From positions 372,001-436,000 of the forward strand of contig NZ_CP032550.1 in the NCBI RefSeq assembly GCF_009735645.1: DNA of 64,000 nucleotides, read 5' to 3'. Position 1 is the stretch's first letter; the number at the start of each line of letters is the position of its first letter. The notes under the pieces are model-generated. The model worked only from the letters and a program-made list of their open reading frames with translations. It was not told the DNA's origin and did not search any database. Positions 1 to 9,257 of the stretch are shown one piece after another. The translations under genes were made by a program, and so were the position numbers. This DNA comes from Microbacterium oryzae. Its GTDB lineage: Bacteria > Actinomycetota > Actinomycetes > Actinomycetales > Microbacteriaceae.

Positions 1-91
1 GGCCGCTCCCACTTTAGCGGAGCAGCCGCCGGAACCAGCGGAAGGGCGGATGGCGCGGTGCCGGCCGCGTGCAGGACGTAGGCTTTCGCAC

Positions 92-826
92 GTGGCGAAC
101 TGGCAGTTCTGGAAGCGTCGGCCCCCGGTGCGGATGCTGCGCCTGCGACCGCGCGGCGAGCTCTCCGACGCGGTGCGGGTGGACTTCCAGGAGCTCGCGC
201 CCGATGTGCGCACGTTCCTCGGCCAGGCCGCCTACCTGCAGCTCGGATACTTCGAGACGCTCACCCGGCTCATCCGCGCCACCCCCGACCTCGCGGAGAA
301 GGAGGCGCTCTCGCTCGCCGCGGGCGCGGCGCTCCGCAAGCACCGCGGCATCCTCGACGTGATCCGCGAGGGCGGCGACGACCCCACGGCGCTCATGGCG
401 CCGTTCCAGCAGTCGCTCGACGCGTTCCGCCGCGAGACGCTCGGCGCGCGGCCGCGGGAGACGATGCTCACCGTCCACATCACCGCCGGCCTGCTCGACG
501 ACTTCTACCTCGCGCTGGCCTCCAGCTACGGCGAGCGGGGACGCCGGGTGGCGAAGGTGCTGCGCACCGACCACGATCGGCAGCAGATCGCCGACCTGCT
601 GCTGCAGACCATCGAGAGCGATGAGGAGTGGCGCGCGCTGCTGTCGATGTGGGCACGGCGCCTCGTGGGCGACACGCTGCTCGTCGCGCGCAGCGCGCTG
701 CAGATGGGGATGGCCGACGCCGAGGCCCGCGGAGACGAGGACGTCGAGAAGGTGGTCGAGCCGGTCTTCACCGCGCTGATGGCCGCGCACGCGCGGCGGA
801 TGGACGCCCTCGGTCTCGCCGCCTGA
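92..826 (+). CDS. ferritin-like fold protein (MiaE-like family)
   Basis: All-helical soluble protein of about 244 residues resembling the 'ferritin-like fold-containing protein' family of actinobacteria (tRNA-hydroxylase-like MiaE_2 group). The reaction it performs is not established. No signal peptide or membrane segment is visible. Candidate metal ligands in the first helix pair are E55, E69/E71 and H84 (in a KH motif), but the classical set of paired Glu/His ligands is not obvious, so metal binding is uncertain. The start is ambiguous: GTG at 92 gives a product beginning with a basic, aromatic segment, whereas ATG at 50 would add 14 Arg/Pro-rich residues; neither has a good Shine-Dalgarno. 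In related genomes (from memory) the gene sits beside DUF3107 and the AdnAB helicases, as here. Confidence 0.7.
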   Translation: MANWQFWKRRPPVRMLRLRPRGELSDAVRVDFQELAPDVRTFLGQAAYLQLGYFETLTRLIRATPDLAEKEALSLAAGAALRKHRGILDVIREGGDDPTALMAPFQQSLDAFRRETLGARPRETMLTVHITAGLLDDFYLALASSYGERGRRVAKVLRTDHDRQQIADLLLQTIESDEEWRALLSMWARRLVGDTLLVARSALQMGMADAEARGDEDVEKVVEPVFTALMAAHARRMDALGLAA

Positions 827-849
827 GCGGAGGCGAGACCGAGCGGCGC

Positions 850-1074
850 TCAGCCGACGAAGCCGACGCGTCGCGCCTCGCTGGTGCCGATCTCGACGAA
901 CGCGAGGTTCGCGGAGGGCACGAAGTAGGAGTTGCCCTTGGTGTCGGTGAACGACAGATGGCTCGCGCCCTCGTCCAGGGCGGCGGCGACGGCGGCCTTG
1001 ACCTCGTCGGCGCTCTGCGACGTCTCGAAGGACAGCTCGCGGCCGGAGTTCGTGATGCCGATGCGGATCTCCAC
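850..1074 (-). CDS. DUF3107 small protein
   Basis: A 74-residue protein beginning MEIRIGITNSGREL and containing the conserved FTDTKGNSYFVPSANLAFVEIG segment in two short blocks (about residues 42-63). This matches the DUF3107 family conserved across actinobacteria (TB9.4/Rv3208A-like); no function is established. It starts with GTG and has an AAAGG Shine-Dalgarno nine bases upstream. A TAGGCT box on the minus strand at 1111-1116 is a plausible -10, giving a leader of about 30 nt. It converges on the ferritin-like gene and is divergent from adnA. Confidence 0.85.
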   Translation of the reverse strand: MEIRIGITNSGRELSFETSQSADEVKAAVAAALDEGASHLSFTDTKGNSYFVPSANLAFVEIGTSEARRVGFVG

Positions 1075-1110
1075 GGTGACTGCCTTTCGTCGGGGTTCTC
1101 GTGCATCGAA

Positions 1111-1116
1111 AGCCTA
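1111..1116 (-). promoter_or_regulatory. -10 box of DUF3107 gene
   Basis: TAGGCT on the minus strand, 37 nt upstream of the GTG start, in the divergent gap shared with adnA. No -35 element is evident. Confidence 0.4.
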
Positions 1117-1195
1117 CGGCACCCCGACGGGCGCCCGGCGGCGTGCACGCCCAGGGCGAACACGGCGCGCACAGGGCGATGTCGGCGCCCCTCGA

Positions 1196-1201
1196 TAGCG
1201 T
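1196..1201 (+). promoter_or_regulatory. leaderless -10 box of adnA
   Basis: TAGCGT ends seven bases before the ATG at 1209. The spacing matches a leaderless transcript starting at or next to the start codon, a pattern repeated at many genes in this window. Confidence 0.5.
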
Positions 1202-1208
1202 GGAGGGC

Positions 1209-4200
1209 ATGCCGAGCACCACATGGGATGACAGCCAGCGCGCCGTCCTGACGCTGCCGCTGAGCTCCTCCGGCACGGTGGTCGGCGCGCCGGGCACGGG
1301 GAAGACGGCGGTGCTCGTCGGCCGGGTCGCCGCGCTCGTCGAGTCCGGTGTGGCGCCCGACGAGCTCGTGGTGCTGACTCCCACGCGCGTTTCGGCGACG
1401 CGGCTGCGCGACGAGCTGGGCCTGCGGGTGCCGGTGGCGAGCCCAGGCCCGCTCGCGCGCTCGGTCGGCTCGTTCGCCTTCCAGGTCGTGCGCGCCGAGG
1501 CCGTCCGCCGCGGTGCGGAGCCGCCGCGGCTGCTCACCGGAGCCGATCAGGACCGCATCGTCGCCGACATCCTCGCGGGAGACGAGGAGGACGAGCGCGC
1601 TGGCGCGTCGCGCTGGCCCGCGCATCTCGGTGCTCCCGTGCGCGCGACCCGGGGGTTCCGCTCCGAGCTGCGCGCGTTCGTCGCGGAGATGACCGAGCTC
1701 GGCGCGACGGCCGACGACCTGCGCGCGCTCGACTCCGACTCCTGGGCGGCGGTGGCCGACTTCCTCGGCGACTACCGCGCCGTGCTCGACCGCATGCGCG
1801 CGCCGCACCGCGAGGTCTCCGAGCTGTACGCGGAGGCGGCGGACGCGCTGCGCGAGGGAGTGCGGGTGCCGGGCCTGGAGCGCCTGCGCGTCGTGCTCGT
1901 CGACGACGCGCAGGAGCTCACGCGCGGCGGGGTGGCCGTCGTCGAGGCCCTGCGTGCGCAGGGTGCGGCGGTGCTCGCGTTCGGCGACCCCGACATCGCG
2001 TCGGGCGCGTTCCGCGGCGCGACGCCGGAGCTGTTCGCGCGCCTGTCCGCCGCGCTCGGCCCGCTGCACGTCCTGGACCATCCGCACCGCGCCGCTCCCG
2101 CGCTCACGCGGGCGACCCGCACCGTCACGCAGGCGATCGGCGCGGCGGGCGTCGTCGCCCACCGGCGCGCTCCCGGGCCGGACGTGCCGTCGGACGCGGT
2201 GCTGGAGACCTGCATCGCGACCTCGCCCTATGAGGAGGTCGACCGCATCGCGTGGGAGCTGCGCGAGTGGCACCTCATCGGCGGCACGCCGTGGGGGCGG
2301 ATGGCCGTGATCGCGCACGACACGCGGCAGATCACCGCGCTCGAGGCCGAGCTCGCCGCGCGCGAGGTGCCCACCCGCGCGGCGGGCGTGCAGCGGCCCC
2401 TCGGCGCGGAGGCCGTCGTGCGCGACATCGTGGAGACCGTCCGGCTCGGCATGCAGAGCGCGGCCGAGCGCGACGACGACAAGCTCCTCGAGGCGCTGCG
2501 ATCGCCTTTCGGCGGCCTCGACGGCGTCGGCCTGCGTCGCCTCCGGGCGCGGCTGCGCCATCGCGAGCTCGCCGAGGGCGGCAGCCGACCCGCCCGCGCC
2601 CTCCTGCGCGAGGCGCTCGCCGAGCCCCTCTTCCTCGACATGCAGGACACCCCGGAGGCCAGGACGGCCGCGCGCTTCGCCCGCACGCTGGAGGCGGTAC
2701 ACGCGGAGGCGGAGCGCGGCGCGACCATCCACGAGCTGCTGTGGACCGTGTGGGATCGGGCGCGCACGGGCGACGGACGCCGACTCGAGCGCGCGTGGCG
2801 CGACCTCGCGGTCGGGCAGGGTCCGCTCGCGGCCGAGGCCGCCAGGGCGCTCGACGGACTCGTGGCCCTCTTCGACGCGGCCAAGCGCGCGGTGGAGCGG
2901 AATCCGCAGGAGGGGCCGCTGCCGTTCATCCGCGAGATCCTCGACAGCGACGTGCCGGAGGACACGCTGTCGGCGCCCGACCGCGACGACGCCGTGACGC
3001 TCCTCACCCCCGCGAACGCCCTCGGCGCCGAGTTCGACGCGGTCGTGGTCGCGGGCGTGCAGGACGGCGTCTGGCCCAACGTGCGCCTGCGCGGCGGCCT
3101 CCTCGACACCTGGCGTCTCAGCGACGCGGTGGCGGCGCTGCGGGCGGGCGCCCCGCGCCCCGAACCGCTCGGCGTGCTGGATCGCCGGCGGGCGGCGCTC
3201 CACGACGAGCTGCGCCTGTTCGTCCGCGCGCTCTCCCGCGCCCGGCGCCGCGTGCTCGTGACCGCGGTCGACGACGACGACACCGGGCCGAGCGCCCTGT
3301 TCTCCTTCCTCCCGCCCCCGCCCGAGGACCACGGCGACCGCGCGGACCATCCGCTCACCCTGCGGGGGCTCGTCGCGCGGCACCGCCGCACGCTGACGGA
3401 GCCGGGCGAGGACGACGCCGCGCGAGAGGCCGCGGCCGCTCAGCTGCGCGTGCTGGCCGAGGCCGGAGTCCCCGGCGCCGACCCGCTCGAGTGGTACGGC
3501 GTGCTGCCGCCCTCGACCGATGCACCTCTGCGCGACCTGGAGACGGCGCCGGCCCGCGTGTCGCCGTCGCGGGTGGAGGCGTTCGAGGAGTGCGGCCTCG
3601 GGTGGGTCATCTCCGCGCTCGGCGGCGACACCGTCGCACCGCCCTCGGCCGGGATCGGCACGATCCTCCACGCCGCGATGGAGCAGGCGCCCGACGGAGA
3701 CCTCGCGGTGCTCCGCGCGGTGATGGCCGAGCGGTGGCCCGAGCTCGACTTCGAGACGCCGTGGATCGCGGCGAAGGAGCGGCGGCGTGCGGACCTCTAC
3801 GTGGACCGGCTGCACGCCTACCTGCGCGCGGTGCGGGCGGACGGCGGCGAGATGATCGCCGCCGAGGCGCCGTTCCGCTTCGCGGTCGACACCACCCCGG
3901 CCGTCGAGCCCGCCGTGCACACGGGGGACGACCTCGGCCAGCCGCACCGCGCCGTGGTCAGCGGCGTCATCGACCGCGTCGAGACGTATCGGACGGGCGC
4001 GGGGGAGCACGCGGACGCCCGCGCGCGCGGCTGGCTCGCGATGGACGGCGACGGGCCGGAGCGGCGGGTGGTCGTGGTCGATCTCAAGAGCGGCAAGAGC
4101 GAGAAGCCGTCGGATGGCGCGGTGGTCGAGCATGCGCAGCTCGCGGCGTATCAGATCGCCGTCCAGGAGGGCCTCGTCGACGGCGCCGACCGCGACGCGC

Positions 4201-4436
4201 TCGGCGGCGCGCGGCTCGTCATCGTGTCGCAGACGCTCGCGAAGAGCCCCTACCGCGTCGCGCATCAGCACGCCCTGGGGCCGGAGACCCGCGCGGCGTT
4301 CCTCCGACGGGTCGCTGACGCGGCGCGGGGGATGTCCGCGGCCAGCTTCACGGCGCAGGTGGAGACGCACTGCGCCGACGTGCAGCAGCGCGTCCACCCG
4401 TGTCGGATCCACACCATCGAGGCGGTGAGCGCGTGA
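1209..4436 (+). CDS. adnA: AdnA-like helicase-nuclease subunit
   Basis: About 1075 residues: a UvrD/Rep-type superfamily 1 helicase fused to a RecB-like nuclease, forming with the next gene the AdnAB-type double-strand-break resection motor-nuclease of actinobacteria. Walker A GAPGTGKT is at 26-33. The Walker B region reads DDAQ (232-235) rather than DExQ, fitting the family knowledge that AdnA is the weaker motor. The nuclease has D922 (GVIDRV), then D958 and K960 (VDLKSGK), followed by an HAQLAAYQ motif. Three cysteines (C795, C1055, C1065) resemble a partial remnant of the four-cysteine iron-sulfur staple of AddB-type nucleases. The start at 1209 was chosen because it follows the TAGCGT box and precedes the conserved WDDSQRAVL segment. 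It overlaps adnB by four bases. Confidence 0.85.
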   Translation: MPSTTWDDSQRAVLTLPLSSSGTVVGAPGTGKTAVLVGRVAALVESGVAPDELVVLTPTRVSATRLRDELGLRVPVASPGPLARSVGSFAFQVVRAEAVRRGAEPPRLLTGADQDRIVADILAGDEEDERAGASRWPAHLGAPVRATRGFRSELRAFVAEMTELGATADDLRALDSDSWAAVADFLGDYRAVLDRMRAPHREVSELYAEAADALREGVRVPGLERLRVVLVDDAQELTRGGVAVVEALRAQGAAVLAFGDPDIASGAFRGATPELFARLSAALGPLHVLDHPHRAAPALTRATRTVTQAIGAAGVVAHRRAPGPDVPSDAVLETCIATSPYEEVDRIAWELREWHLIGGTPWGRMAVIAHDTRQITALEAELAAREVPTRAAGVQRPLGAEAVVRDIVETVRLGMQSAAERDDDKLLEALRSPFGGLDGVGLRRLRARLRHRELAEGGSRPARALLREALAEPLFLDMQDTPEARTAARFARTLEAVHAEAERGATIHELLWTVWDRARTGDGRRLERAWRDLAVGQGPLAAEAARALDGLVALFDAAKRAVERNPQEGPLPFIREILDSDVPEDTLSAPDRDDAVTLLTPANALGAEFDAVVVAGVQDGVWPNVRLRGGLLDTWRLSDAVAALRAGAPRPEPLGVLDRRRAALHDELRLFVRALSRARRRVLVTAVDDDDTGPSALFSFLPPPPEDHGDRADHPLTLRGLVARHRRTLTEPGEDDAAREAAAAQLRVLAEAGVPGADPLEWYGVLPPSTDAPLRDLETAPARVSPSRVEAFEECGLGWVISALGGDTVAPPSAGIGTILHAAMEQAPDGDLAVLRAVMAERWPELDFETPWIAAKERRRADLYVDRLHAYLRAVRADGGEMIAAEAPFRFAVDTTPAVEPAVHTGDDLGQPHRAVVSGVIDRVETYRTGAGEHADARARGWLAMDGDGPERRVVVVDLKSGKSEKPSDGAVVEHAQLAAYQIAVQEGLVDGADRDALGGARLVIVSQTLAKSPYRVAHQHALGPETRAAFLRRVADAARGMSAASFTAQVETHCADVQQRVHPCRIHTIEAVSA

Positions 4437-7400
4437 CCATCCAGATGATGACCCCCGGCGCGGAGGACCTCGCGTCCGGCTGGCCGGGCGGGCACGGCAT
4501 CCGCGCCACGGACATCGCCACCGCACTCGGTCAGCCGATGCCGACCGAGGCGCAGCAGCGCGTCATCGAGGCGCCGCCGACGCCGGCGCTCGTGGTCGCG
4601 GGGGCGGGCAGCGGCAAGACCGAGACCATGGCCGCCCGCGTGGTCTGGCTCGTGGCCAACGGGCATGTGCGCAGGGACGAGGTCCTGGGCCTGACCTTCA
4701 CGCGCAAGGCGGCGGGGGAGCTCGCCGAGCGGATCACTGCCCGGCTGTCGCTCATCGACGAGTTCGGCCGTCGGGGGCTCCTCCCGCACCTGCCGGCGAT
4801 CGTCTCCGGGGGCGATCTCGACCGCATCGCCGCGGCGTCGACGCCGCGTCAGCGCGACGTCGTGCGACGGCAGGTCCTCGACGAGCTGGCCGAGCGGCAC
4901 GCCACCGGATGGGACCCGGTGGCGCCGCGCACCGCCGACGACCTCATGATCCGGCCGCGGGTGGCGACCTACAACGCCTTCGCCGACTCCATCGTCCGCG
5001 AGCACTCCGCCCGGATCGGCCGCGACCCCGATGCGGCGATGCTCACGCAGTCGGCTTCGTGGCTGATCGCCCGCGCGGTCGTGCTGCGGGCAGAGCTGAC
5101 CGGGCTCGAGGACATCGACAAGGCGCTCAGCACTCTCGTCGACGCGGTGCAGCGCCTGGCGGGCGACGTGCTGGACCACCGCGTGGACCTCGACGAGCTC
5201 GAGCGCGTGTGCGCCGTCGAGGCGGCGGCGGTCGCGCCGTACGTCGACGAGACGAAGGACCGCGACATCGAGAAGGCCTGGCGCCACCTCGAGGCGATGC
5301 CCGTGCTCGTCCAGCTCGTGCGCGCCTACATGGCGGAGAAGGCGCGCCGCGGCGTGCTGGACTTCGCCGACCAGGTCGGCGGCGCGTACGACATCGTCGA
5401 GGGCGCGCCGGATGTGCGGGCCGAGCTCCGAGAGCAGTACCGCGTGGTGCTCCTCGACGAGTACCAGGACACCTCGGTCATCCAGACGCGCTTCCTCGCC
5501 GAGCTCTTCCGAGACTCCGCCGTCATGGCGGTGGGCGATCCGCACCAGTCGATCTACGGATGGCGCGGGGCCAGCGCCGACAACCTGTACGCCTTCGCCC
5601 GTGCCTTCGCCCATGACCGCTCCGCCGCGTCCTACAGCCTCATGACGAGCTGGCGGAACGACCAGCGCATCCTCCGCGCCGCGAACCGCGTGCTCGCCCC
5701 GCTGCAGCGCGCGGGGGGATTCGCGGTTCCGGAGCTCGCCGCGAGACCGGGAGCGGGCGAGGGGCGCGTGGGCGTGCGGTTCGCCGCGACCGTCGACGAC
5801 GAGGCCGACGAGGTCGCCGACTGGTTCGCGCGGGTCCGCGCCGAGCACGAGGCGCAGGCGAGTGCGCGCGCGCACACCGGCGCCATCCTCTTCCGCTCCA
5901 AGCGGCACATGCAGACGTTCGCCGCCGCGCTCGGACGCCGCGGCATCCCCCACCGCATCCTCGGCCTGGGCGGCCTGCTGTCCACGCCCGAGGTGACCGA
6001 CGTCGTCTCCGCGCTGCGGGTCATCCACGATCCGACCTCCGGGTCCGCCCTCATCCGCCTCCTCGTCGGCCCGAGGTTCGCGGTCGGCGTGGCCGACATG
6101 GGCGCGCTGCACGATCTCGCGACCGTGCTCGCTCAGCGCGACGGCGCCCTGAACCCGCTGCCCGACGAGGTGCGCGATCGGCTCCGCGCCTCCCGCGGCG
6201 CGGACGAGGCGGTCTCGATCGTCGATGCGGTCGAGTTCCTCCGCACGGCGCGGGACGACTACCGGCTGCTCGCCGGCATCAGCCCGGAAGGCCGGGCGCG
6301 GCTGCGCGCGGCGGGGGAGATGCTCGAGCGGTTGCGGCGCGCGGCCGGTCAGCCGATCCCCGAGCTCATCCGCCTCATCGAGAGCGAGCTGCGACTCGAC
6401 ATCGAGCTCGCTGCCAACGAGACCCGGGGGCCGGCCCGCGTGGCCGCGACGCAGCTGCGCGCCTTCGGCGACGAGGTGCGCGCCTTCCTGTCCGCCGACG
6501 AGCGCGGCACGATCGGCAGCCTGCTGGCGTGGCTCGAGAAGGCCGAGCGCACCGACGAGCTCGTTCCGCGCCCCGAGCCGCCGGAACCCGGCGTCGTGCA
6601 GCTGCTGACGATCCACGGCTCGAAGGGACTGGAATGGGACGCGGTCGCCGTCGTCCGACTGGTGAAGGACGAGCTGCCGAGCCGTGTCACCGACGCTTCC
6701 GGATGGCTGGGCTTCGGCGTGCTGCCGTTCACCCTGCGCGGCGACCGGGATGCGCTGCCCCGGCTGGAGTGGGACCCGGCGTCGGCCATGGACGCCGCGG
6801 GCGACGACCAGGGCAAGCGGCATCGCGCGGCGGAGAAGGCGCTGGCGTCGGCGATCACCGAGTTCAAGAAGCGCAACGGCGAGTACCAGCGCGAGGAGGA
6901 GCGGCGGCTGGCCTACGTGGCGATCACACGCGCGCGCGGCGACCTGCTGCTCACCGGCTCGCACTGGGCCGGCCAGAAGACGCCGCGGACGCCGAGCGAG
7001 TACCTCGTCGAGATCATCGAGGAGCTCGACCTCGAGCCCGTGGGCGAGACCGATCCCGAGGAGAACCCCTACGAGGGGACCGCGATGACGAAGTCCTGGC
7101 CGATGGACCCGCTGGGTGATCGGCGCGGGCGGATCTCCGCGGCGCTCGAGCGGGTCGCGGCCGCGCCCGTCGCGACGCCGTCTCCGCAGCTCGCGCGGCT
7201 GCTCGCCGAGCGCGCCGAGCGCGAGCGCGGGCGGCGCTTCGCCGCCCCGACCCGTGTGCCCGCGTCGCGCTTCAAGGACTACGTCGCCGACTACACCGGC
7301 ACGATCTCGCAGATCGCCCGCCCGATGCCGGAACGGCCGTACCAGCAGACGCGCATCGGCACGCTGTTCCACCAGTGGGTCGAGGCGCGCTCGGGGACGA

Positions 7401-7903
7401 CCGGCTCGAGCGCCGCCATCGACGACGCCCTGTGGGAGACGGACGAGGAGGTCTGGGACGAGGGCCGCGACACCGAGGTGTCGGCGGCCGACGAGGCGGC
7501 GCTCGAGCGCTTGCGCGAGACGTTCCTGCAGAGCGAGTGGGCGCGCCTGCGCCCGCTGGCCGTCGAGACGGAGATCGACTTCCCGCTGCCGAGCATCGAC
7601 GGCGCGCCCGAGCACATCGTCATCTGCAAGCTCGATGCCGTGTACCTCCGCGACGATCGAGGGGGCCGGATCGAGATCGTGGACTGGAAGACCGGCCGCG
7701 CGCCGCGCACTCCGGCCGAGCGGGAGGCGCGGATGCTGCAGCTCGCGCTGTACCGGCTCGCGTACCACCGTCGACACGGGGTGCCGCTCGAGGACATCGA
7801 CGTCACGCTCTACTACGTCGCCGACGACCTCGTGCTGCGAGACGAGCGGGTGCTCACCGCGGAGGAGGTGGCGCGGCGCTGGCAGGCCGCTCAGCGGGGC
7901 TGA
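4433..7903 (+). CDS. adnB: AdnB-like helicase-nuclease subunit
   Basis: About 1156 residues, SF1A helicase plus RecB-type nuclease; the active motor partner of the AdnAB DNA end-resection complex. Walker A GAGSGKT is at 57-63, the Walker B DEYQ at 342-345, and typical motifs Ia (TFTRKAAGEL), III (VGDPHQSIYGWRG), V (LLTIHGSKGLEWD) and VI (RRLAYVAITRARG) are present. The nuclease keeps D1068 (KLDAVY), D1084 and K1086 (VDWKTGR) and the Q1103-x3-Y1107 motif, so it looks catalytically complete. GTG at 4433 overlaps the adnA stop (GTGA), implying translational coupling and one operon. It converges on the phosphotransferase-like gene. Confidence 0.88.
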   Translation: MTIQMMTPGAEDLASGWPGGHGIRATDIATALGQPMPTEAQQRVIEAPPTPALVVAGAGSGKTETMAARVVWLVANGHVRRDEVLGLTFTRKAAGELAERITARLSLIDEFGRRGLLPHLPAIVSGGDLDRIAAASTPRQRDVVRRQVLDELAERHATGWDPVAPRTADDLMIRPRVATYNAFADSIVREHSARIGRDPDAAMLTQSASWLIARAVVLRAELTGLEDIDKALSTLVDAVQRLAGDVLDHRVDLDELERVCAVEAAAVAPYVDETKDRDIEKAWRHLEAMPVLVQLVRAYMAEKARRGVLDFADQVGGAYDIVEGAPDVRAELREQYRVVLLDEYQDTSVIQTRFLAELFRDSAVMAVGDPHQSIYGWRGASADNLYAFARAFAHDRSAASYSLMTSWRNDQRILRAANRVLAPLQRAGGFAVPELAARPGAGEGRVGVRFAATVDDEADEVADWFARVRAEHEAQASARAHTGAILFRSKRHMQTFAAALGRRGIPHRILGLGGLLSTPEVTDVVSALRVIHDPTSGSALIRLLVGPRFAVGVADMGALHDLATVLAQRDGALNPLPDEVRDRLRASRGADEAVSIVDAVEFLRTARDDYRLLAGISPEGRARLRAAGEMLERLRRAAGQPIPELIRLIESELRLDIELAANETRGPARVAATQLRAFGDEVRAFLSADERGTIGSLLAWLEKAERTDELVPRPEPPEPGVVQLLTIHGSKGLEWDAVAVVRLVKDELPSRVTDASGWLGFGVLPFTLRGDRDALPRLEWDPASAMDAAGDDQGKRHRAAEKALASAITEFKKRNGEYQREEERRLAYVAITRARGDLLLTGSHWAGQKTPRTPSEYLVEIIEELDLEPVGETDPEENPYEGTAMTKSWPMDPLGDRRGRISAALERVAAAPVATPSPQLARLLAERAERERGRRFAAPTRVPASRFKDYVADYTGTISQIARPMPERPYQQTRIGTLFHQWVEARSGTTGSSAAIDDALWETDEEVWDEGRDTEVSAADEAALERLRETFLQSEWARLRPLAVETEIDFPLPSIDGAPEHIVICKLDAVYLRDDRGGRIEIVDWKTGRAPRTPAEREARMLQLALYRLAYHRRHGVPLEDIDVTLYYVADDLVLRDERVLTAEEVARRWQAAQRG

Positions 7904-7910
7904 CCTGCGG

Positions 7911-7929
7911 GCGGCCGACGGTCGGTCGC
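7911..7929. terminator. short hairpin between convergent genes
   Basis: An 8-bp stem (one G-T pair) with a 3-nt loop lies in the 33-nt gap between the stops of adnB and the convergent phosphotransferase-like gene. It could end transcription from both sides; no T-run follows. Confidence 0.35.
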
Positions 7930-7936
7930 CGACGGG

Positions 7937-9193
7937 TCAGTCTGCCCGCTGCGCGCCTTCGGCCAGTCGGCCTGCTGCGCGCTCCTCCGCGATGAAGGCC
8001 TCCATGTCGAACGGCACGGTGGCGTCGGCGGGGCGATCGGCCGGCTGCGCGGACGGCAGGTCGACCACGGGCACGGTGTCCGTCGTCGGCGCCGGCTCCG
8101 CGGGATCGGTGTTCCACGCCGTCTCGCCGTCCAGCGTCAGCTGCGCCGGGTCGTACGCGTCGGTGTGCATGGAGGTGTCGACGGGCGTCGGCGCGGTCTG
8201 CGGCACGCGGCCGATCGCGGCCAGCGCGTCGTCGACGTCGGAGGTCGCGGCGCCGAGCCCGGCCAGCAGGCGGTCCTCGCGCACGCCCTCGGAGAGCGAC
8301 TCCAGCATCCCGGCGGCGTCGTCGACCACATCGGGCCGGTGCGCCTCCAGGCCGTGCACGAGCCAGCGGGCGAACTCCAGCTCGGCGTGCAGGCGAGCGC
8401 GCACGCGCAGCGCTCCGTCAGGTGCACGATGCGCGGCGGCGGCGTACGCCTCGTGGATGTCGTCGGCGGCATCCGGCGCCGAGGCGACCCAGCGCAGGTC
8501 GACGGCCGGATCGTCGATCGAGAGCCCATGCCAGTCGAGCACGCCCGCCACCCGCGGGACGCCCGCGACGTCGTCGGACAGCACGAAGGACGTCGCCTGC
8601 GTGCCGCCGAGGCACACCGACGACTCGAACGACCAGAGCCGGTCGTCCTCGACGGCCTCGCGCCAGCGCACCATGAGCCGGACGGGCACCCGGCCGCTGG
8701 CGCCCGCCGCGTCGAGCACGCGCTCGATGTCGGCGCGCGACTGCTCGGCCGTGCGCACCGGAAGCCCGGCCGAGCGGACCACCGATCCCGGCAGCGCGTG
8801 GAGCACCGCCATCGCCTGGCCGATCGAGGGGGCGATGCCGCGCCCGCCGGGGATCTGCGCCGCCTCCACCTGGTAGCCGCGGACGAAGCCGGTGACCACG
8901 GCGGTCGTCCCGTCGAACGGCACCGCGCCGTGGTACTCGGGCGCGTCGAAGCCGAGGAGCTCCCGCACGCCGGAGGTCAGCGCGCGCAGCGCGACGATCT
9001 CGGCGGCGATCTCCCGTTCGGCGGCCTCGTCGACCGGCGCGCGCACGACCAGCTCGCGGCCATCCGACAGCGTGGCGACCGCGGCGTCGAAGCGGCCGGC
9101 GCCGCCGGCCGTGAGGGCTCGGACGCCCGTGACCTCCGCACCGGGCACGGCGGCCGTCGCGGCCGCGGCTAGAGTGAGGAGTGAGCGTGGCAT
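7937..9193 (-). CDS. aminoglycoside-phosphotransferase-like protein, probable pseudokinase
   Basis: About 418 residues with the fold pattern of APH-type phosphotransferases: an N-lobe with GRELVVRAP (45-53), a helix-rich C-lobe, and the Mg-binding style motif LDWHGLSIDDPAVDL (219-233). The catalytic loop, normally HGD followed by N, reads C-L-G-G-T-Q-A-T-S at 194-202, so the base Asp, its His and the loop Asn are all substituted; the usual ATP-contact Lys is Arg51. Catalysis by the normal mechanism is therefore doubtful. A Pro/Thr/Asp-rich tail of about 90 residues follows the kinase-like domain. A minus-strand TAACCT box seven bases upstream of the ATG supports the chosen start. It is divergent from nudC. 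Confidence 0.75.
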   Translation of the reverse strand: MPRSLLTLAAAATAAVPGAEVTGVRALTAGGAGRFDAAVATLSDGRELVVRAPVDEAAEREIAAEIVALRALTSGVRELLGFDAPEYHGAVPFDGTTAVVTGFVRGYQVEAAQIPGGRGIAPSIGQAMAVLHALPGSVVRSAGLPVRTAEQSRADIERVLDAAGASGRVPVRLMVRWREAVEDDRLWSFESSVCLGGTQATSFVLSDDVAGVPRVAGVLDWHGLSIDDPAVDLRWVASAPDAADDIHEAYAAAAHRAPDGALRVRARLHAELEFARWLVHGLEAHRPDVVDDAAGMLESLSEGVREDRLLAGLGAATSDVDDALAAIGRVPQTAPTPVDTSMHTDAYDPAQLTLDGETAWNTDPAEPAPTTDTVPVVDLPSAQPADRPADATVPFDMEAFIAEERAAGRLAEGAQRAD

Positions 9194-9200
9194 GAGAACC

Positions 9201-9206
9201 AGGTTA
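9201..9206 (-). promoter_or_regulatory. leaderless -10 box of phosphotransferase-like gene
   Basis: Minus-strand TAACCT, seven bases before the ATG at 9193; no Shine-Dalgarno between them. Confidence 0.5.
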
Positions 9207-9257
9207 GGTCGCGGCGACGCTCGTCCCACCGCGCCACGCCCGCGAGAGAGGTACCCG

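Noticed and set aside
768..4526. Very long open frames antisense to adnA/adnB, UPF0182, fliF-fliI and the protease/TagF genes
   Set aside because: They are Arg/Gly/His-rich, have no family motifs and mirror GC-rich codon usage of the sense genes; the sense products have full domain sets.
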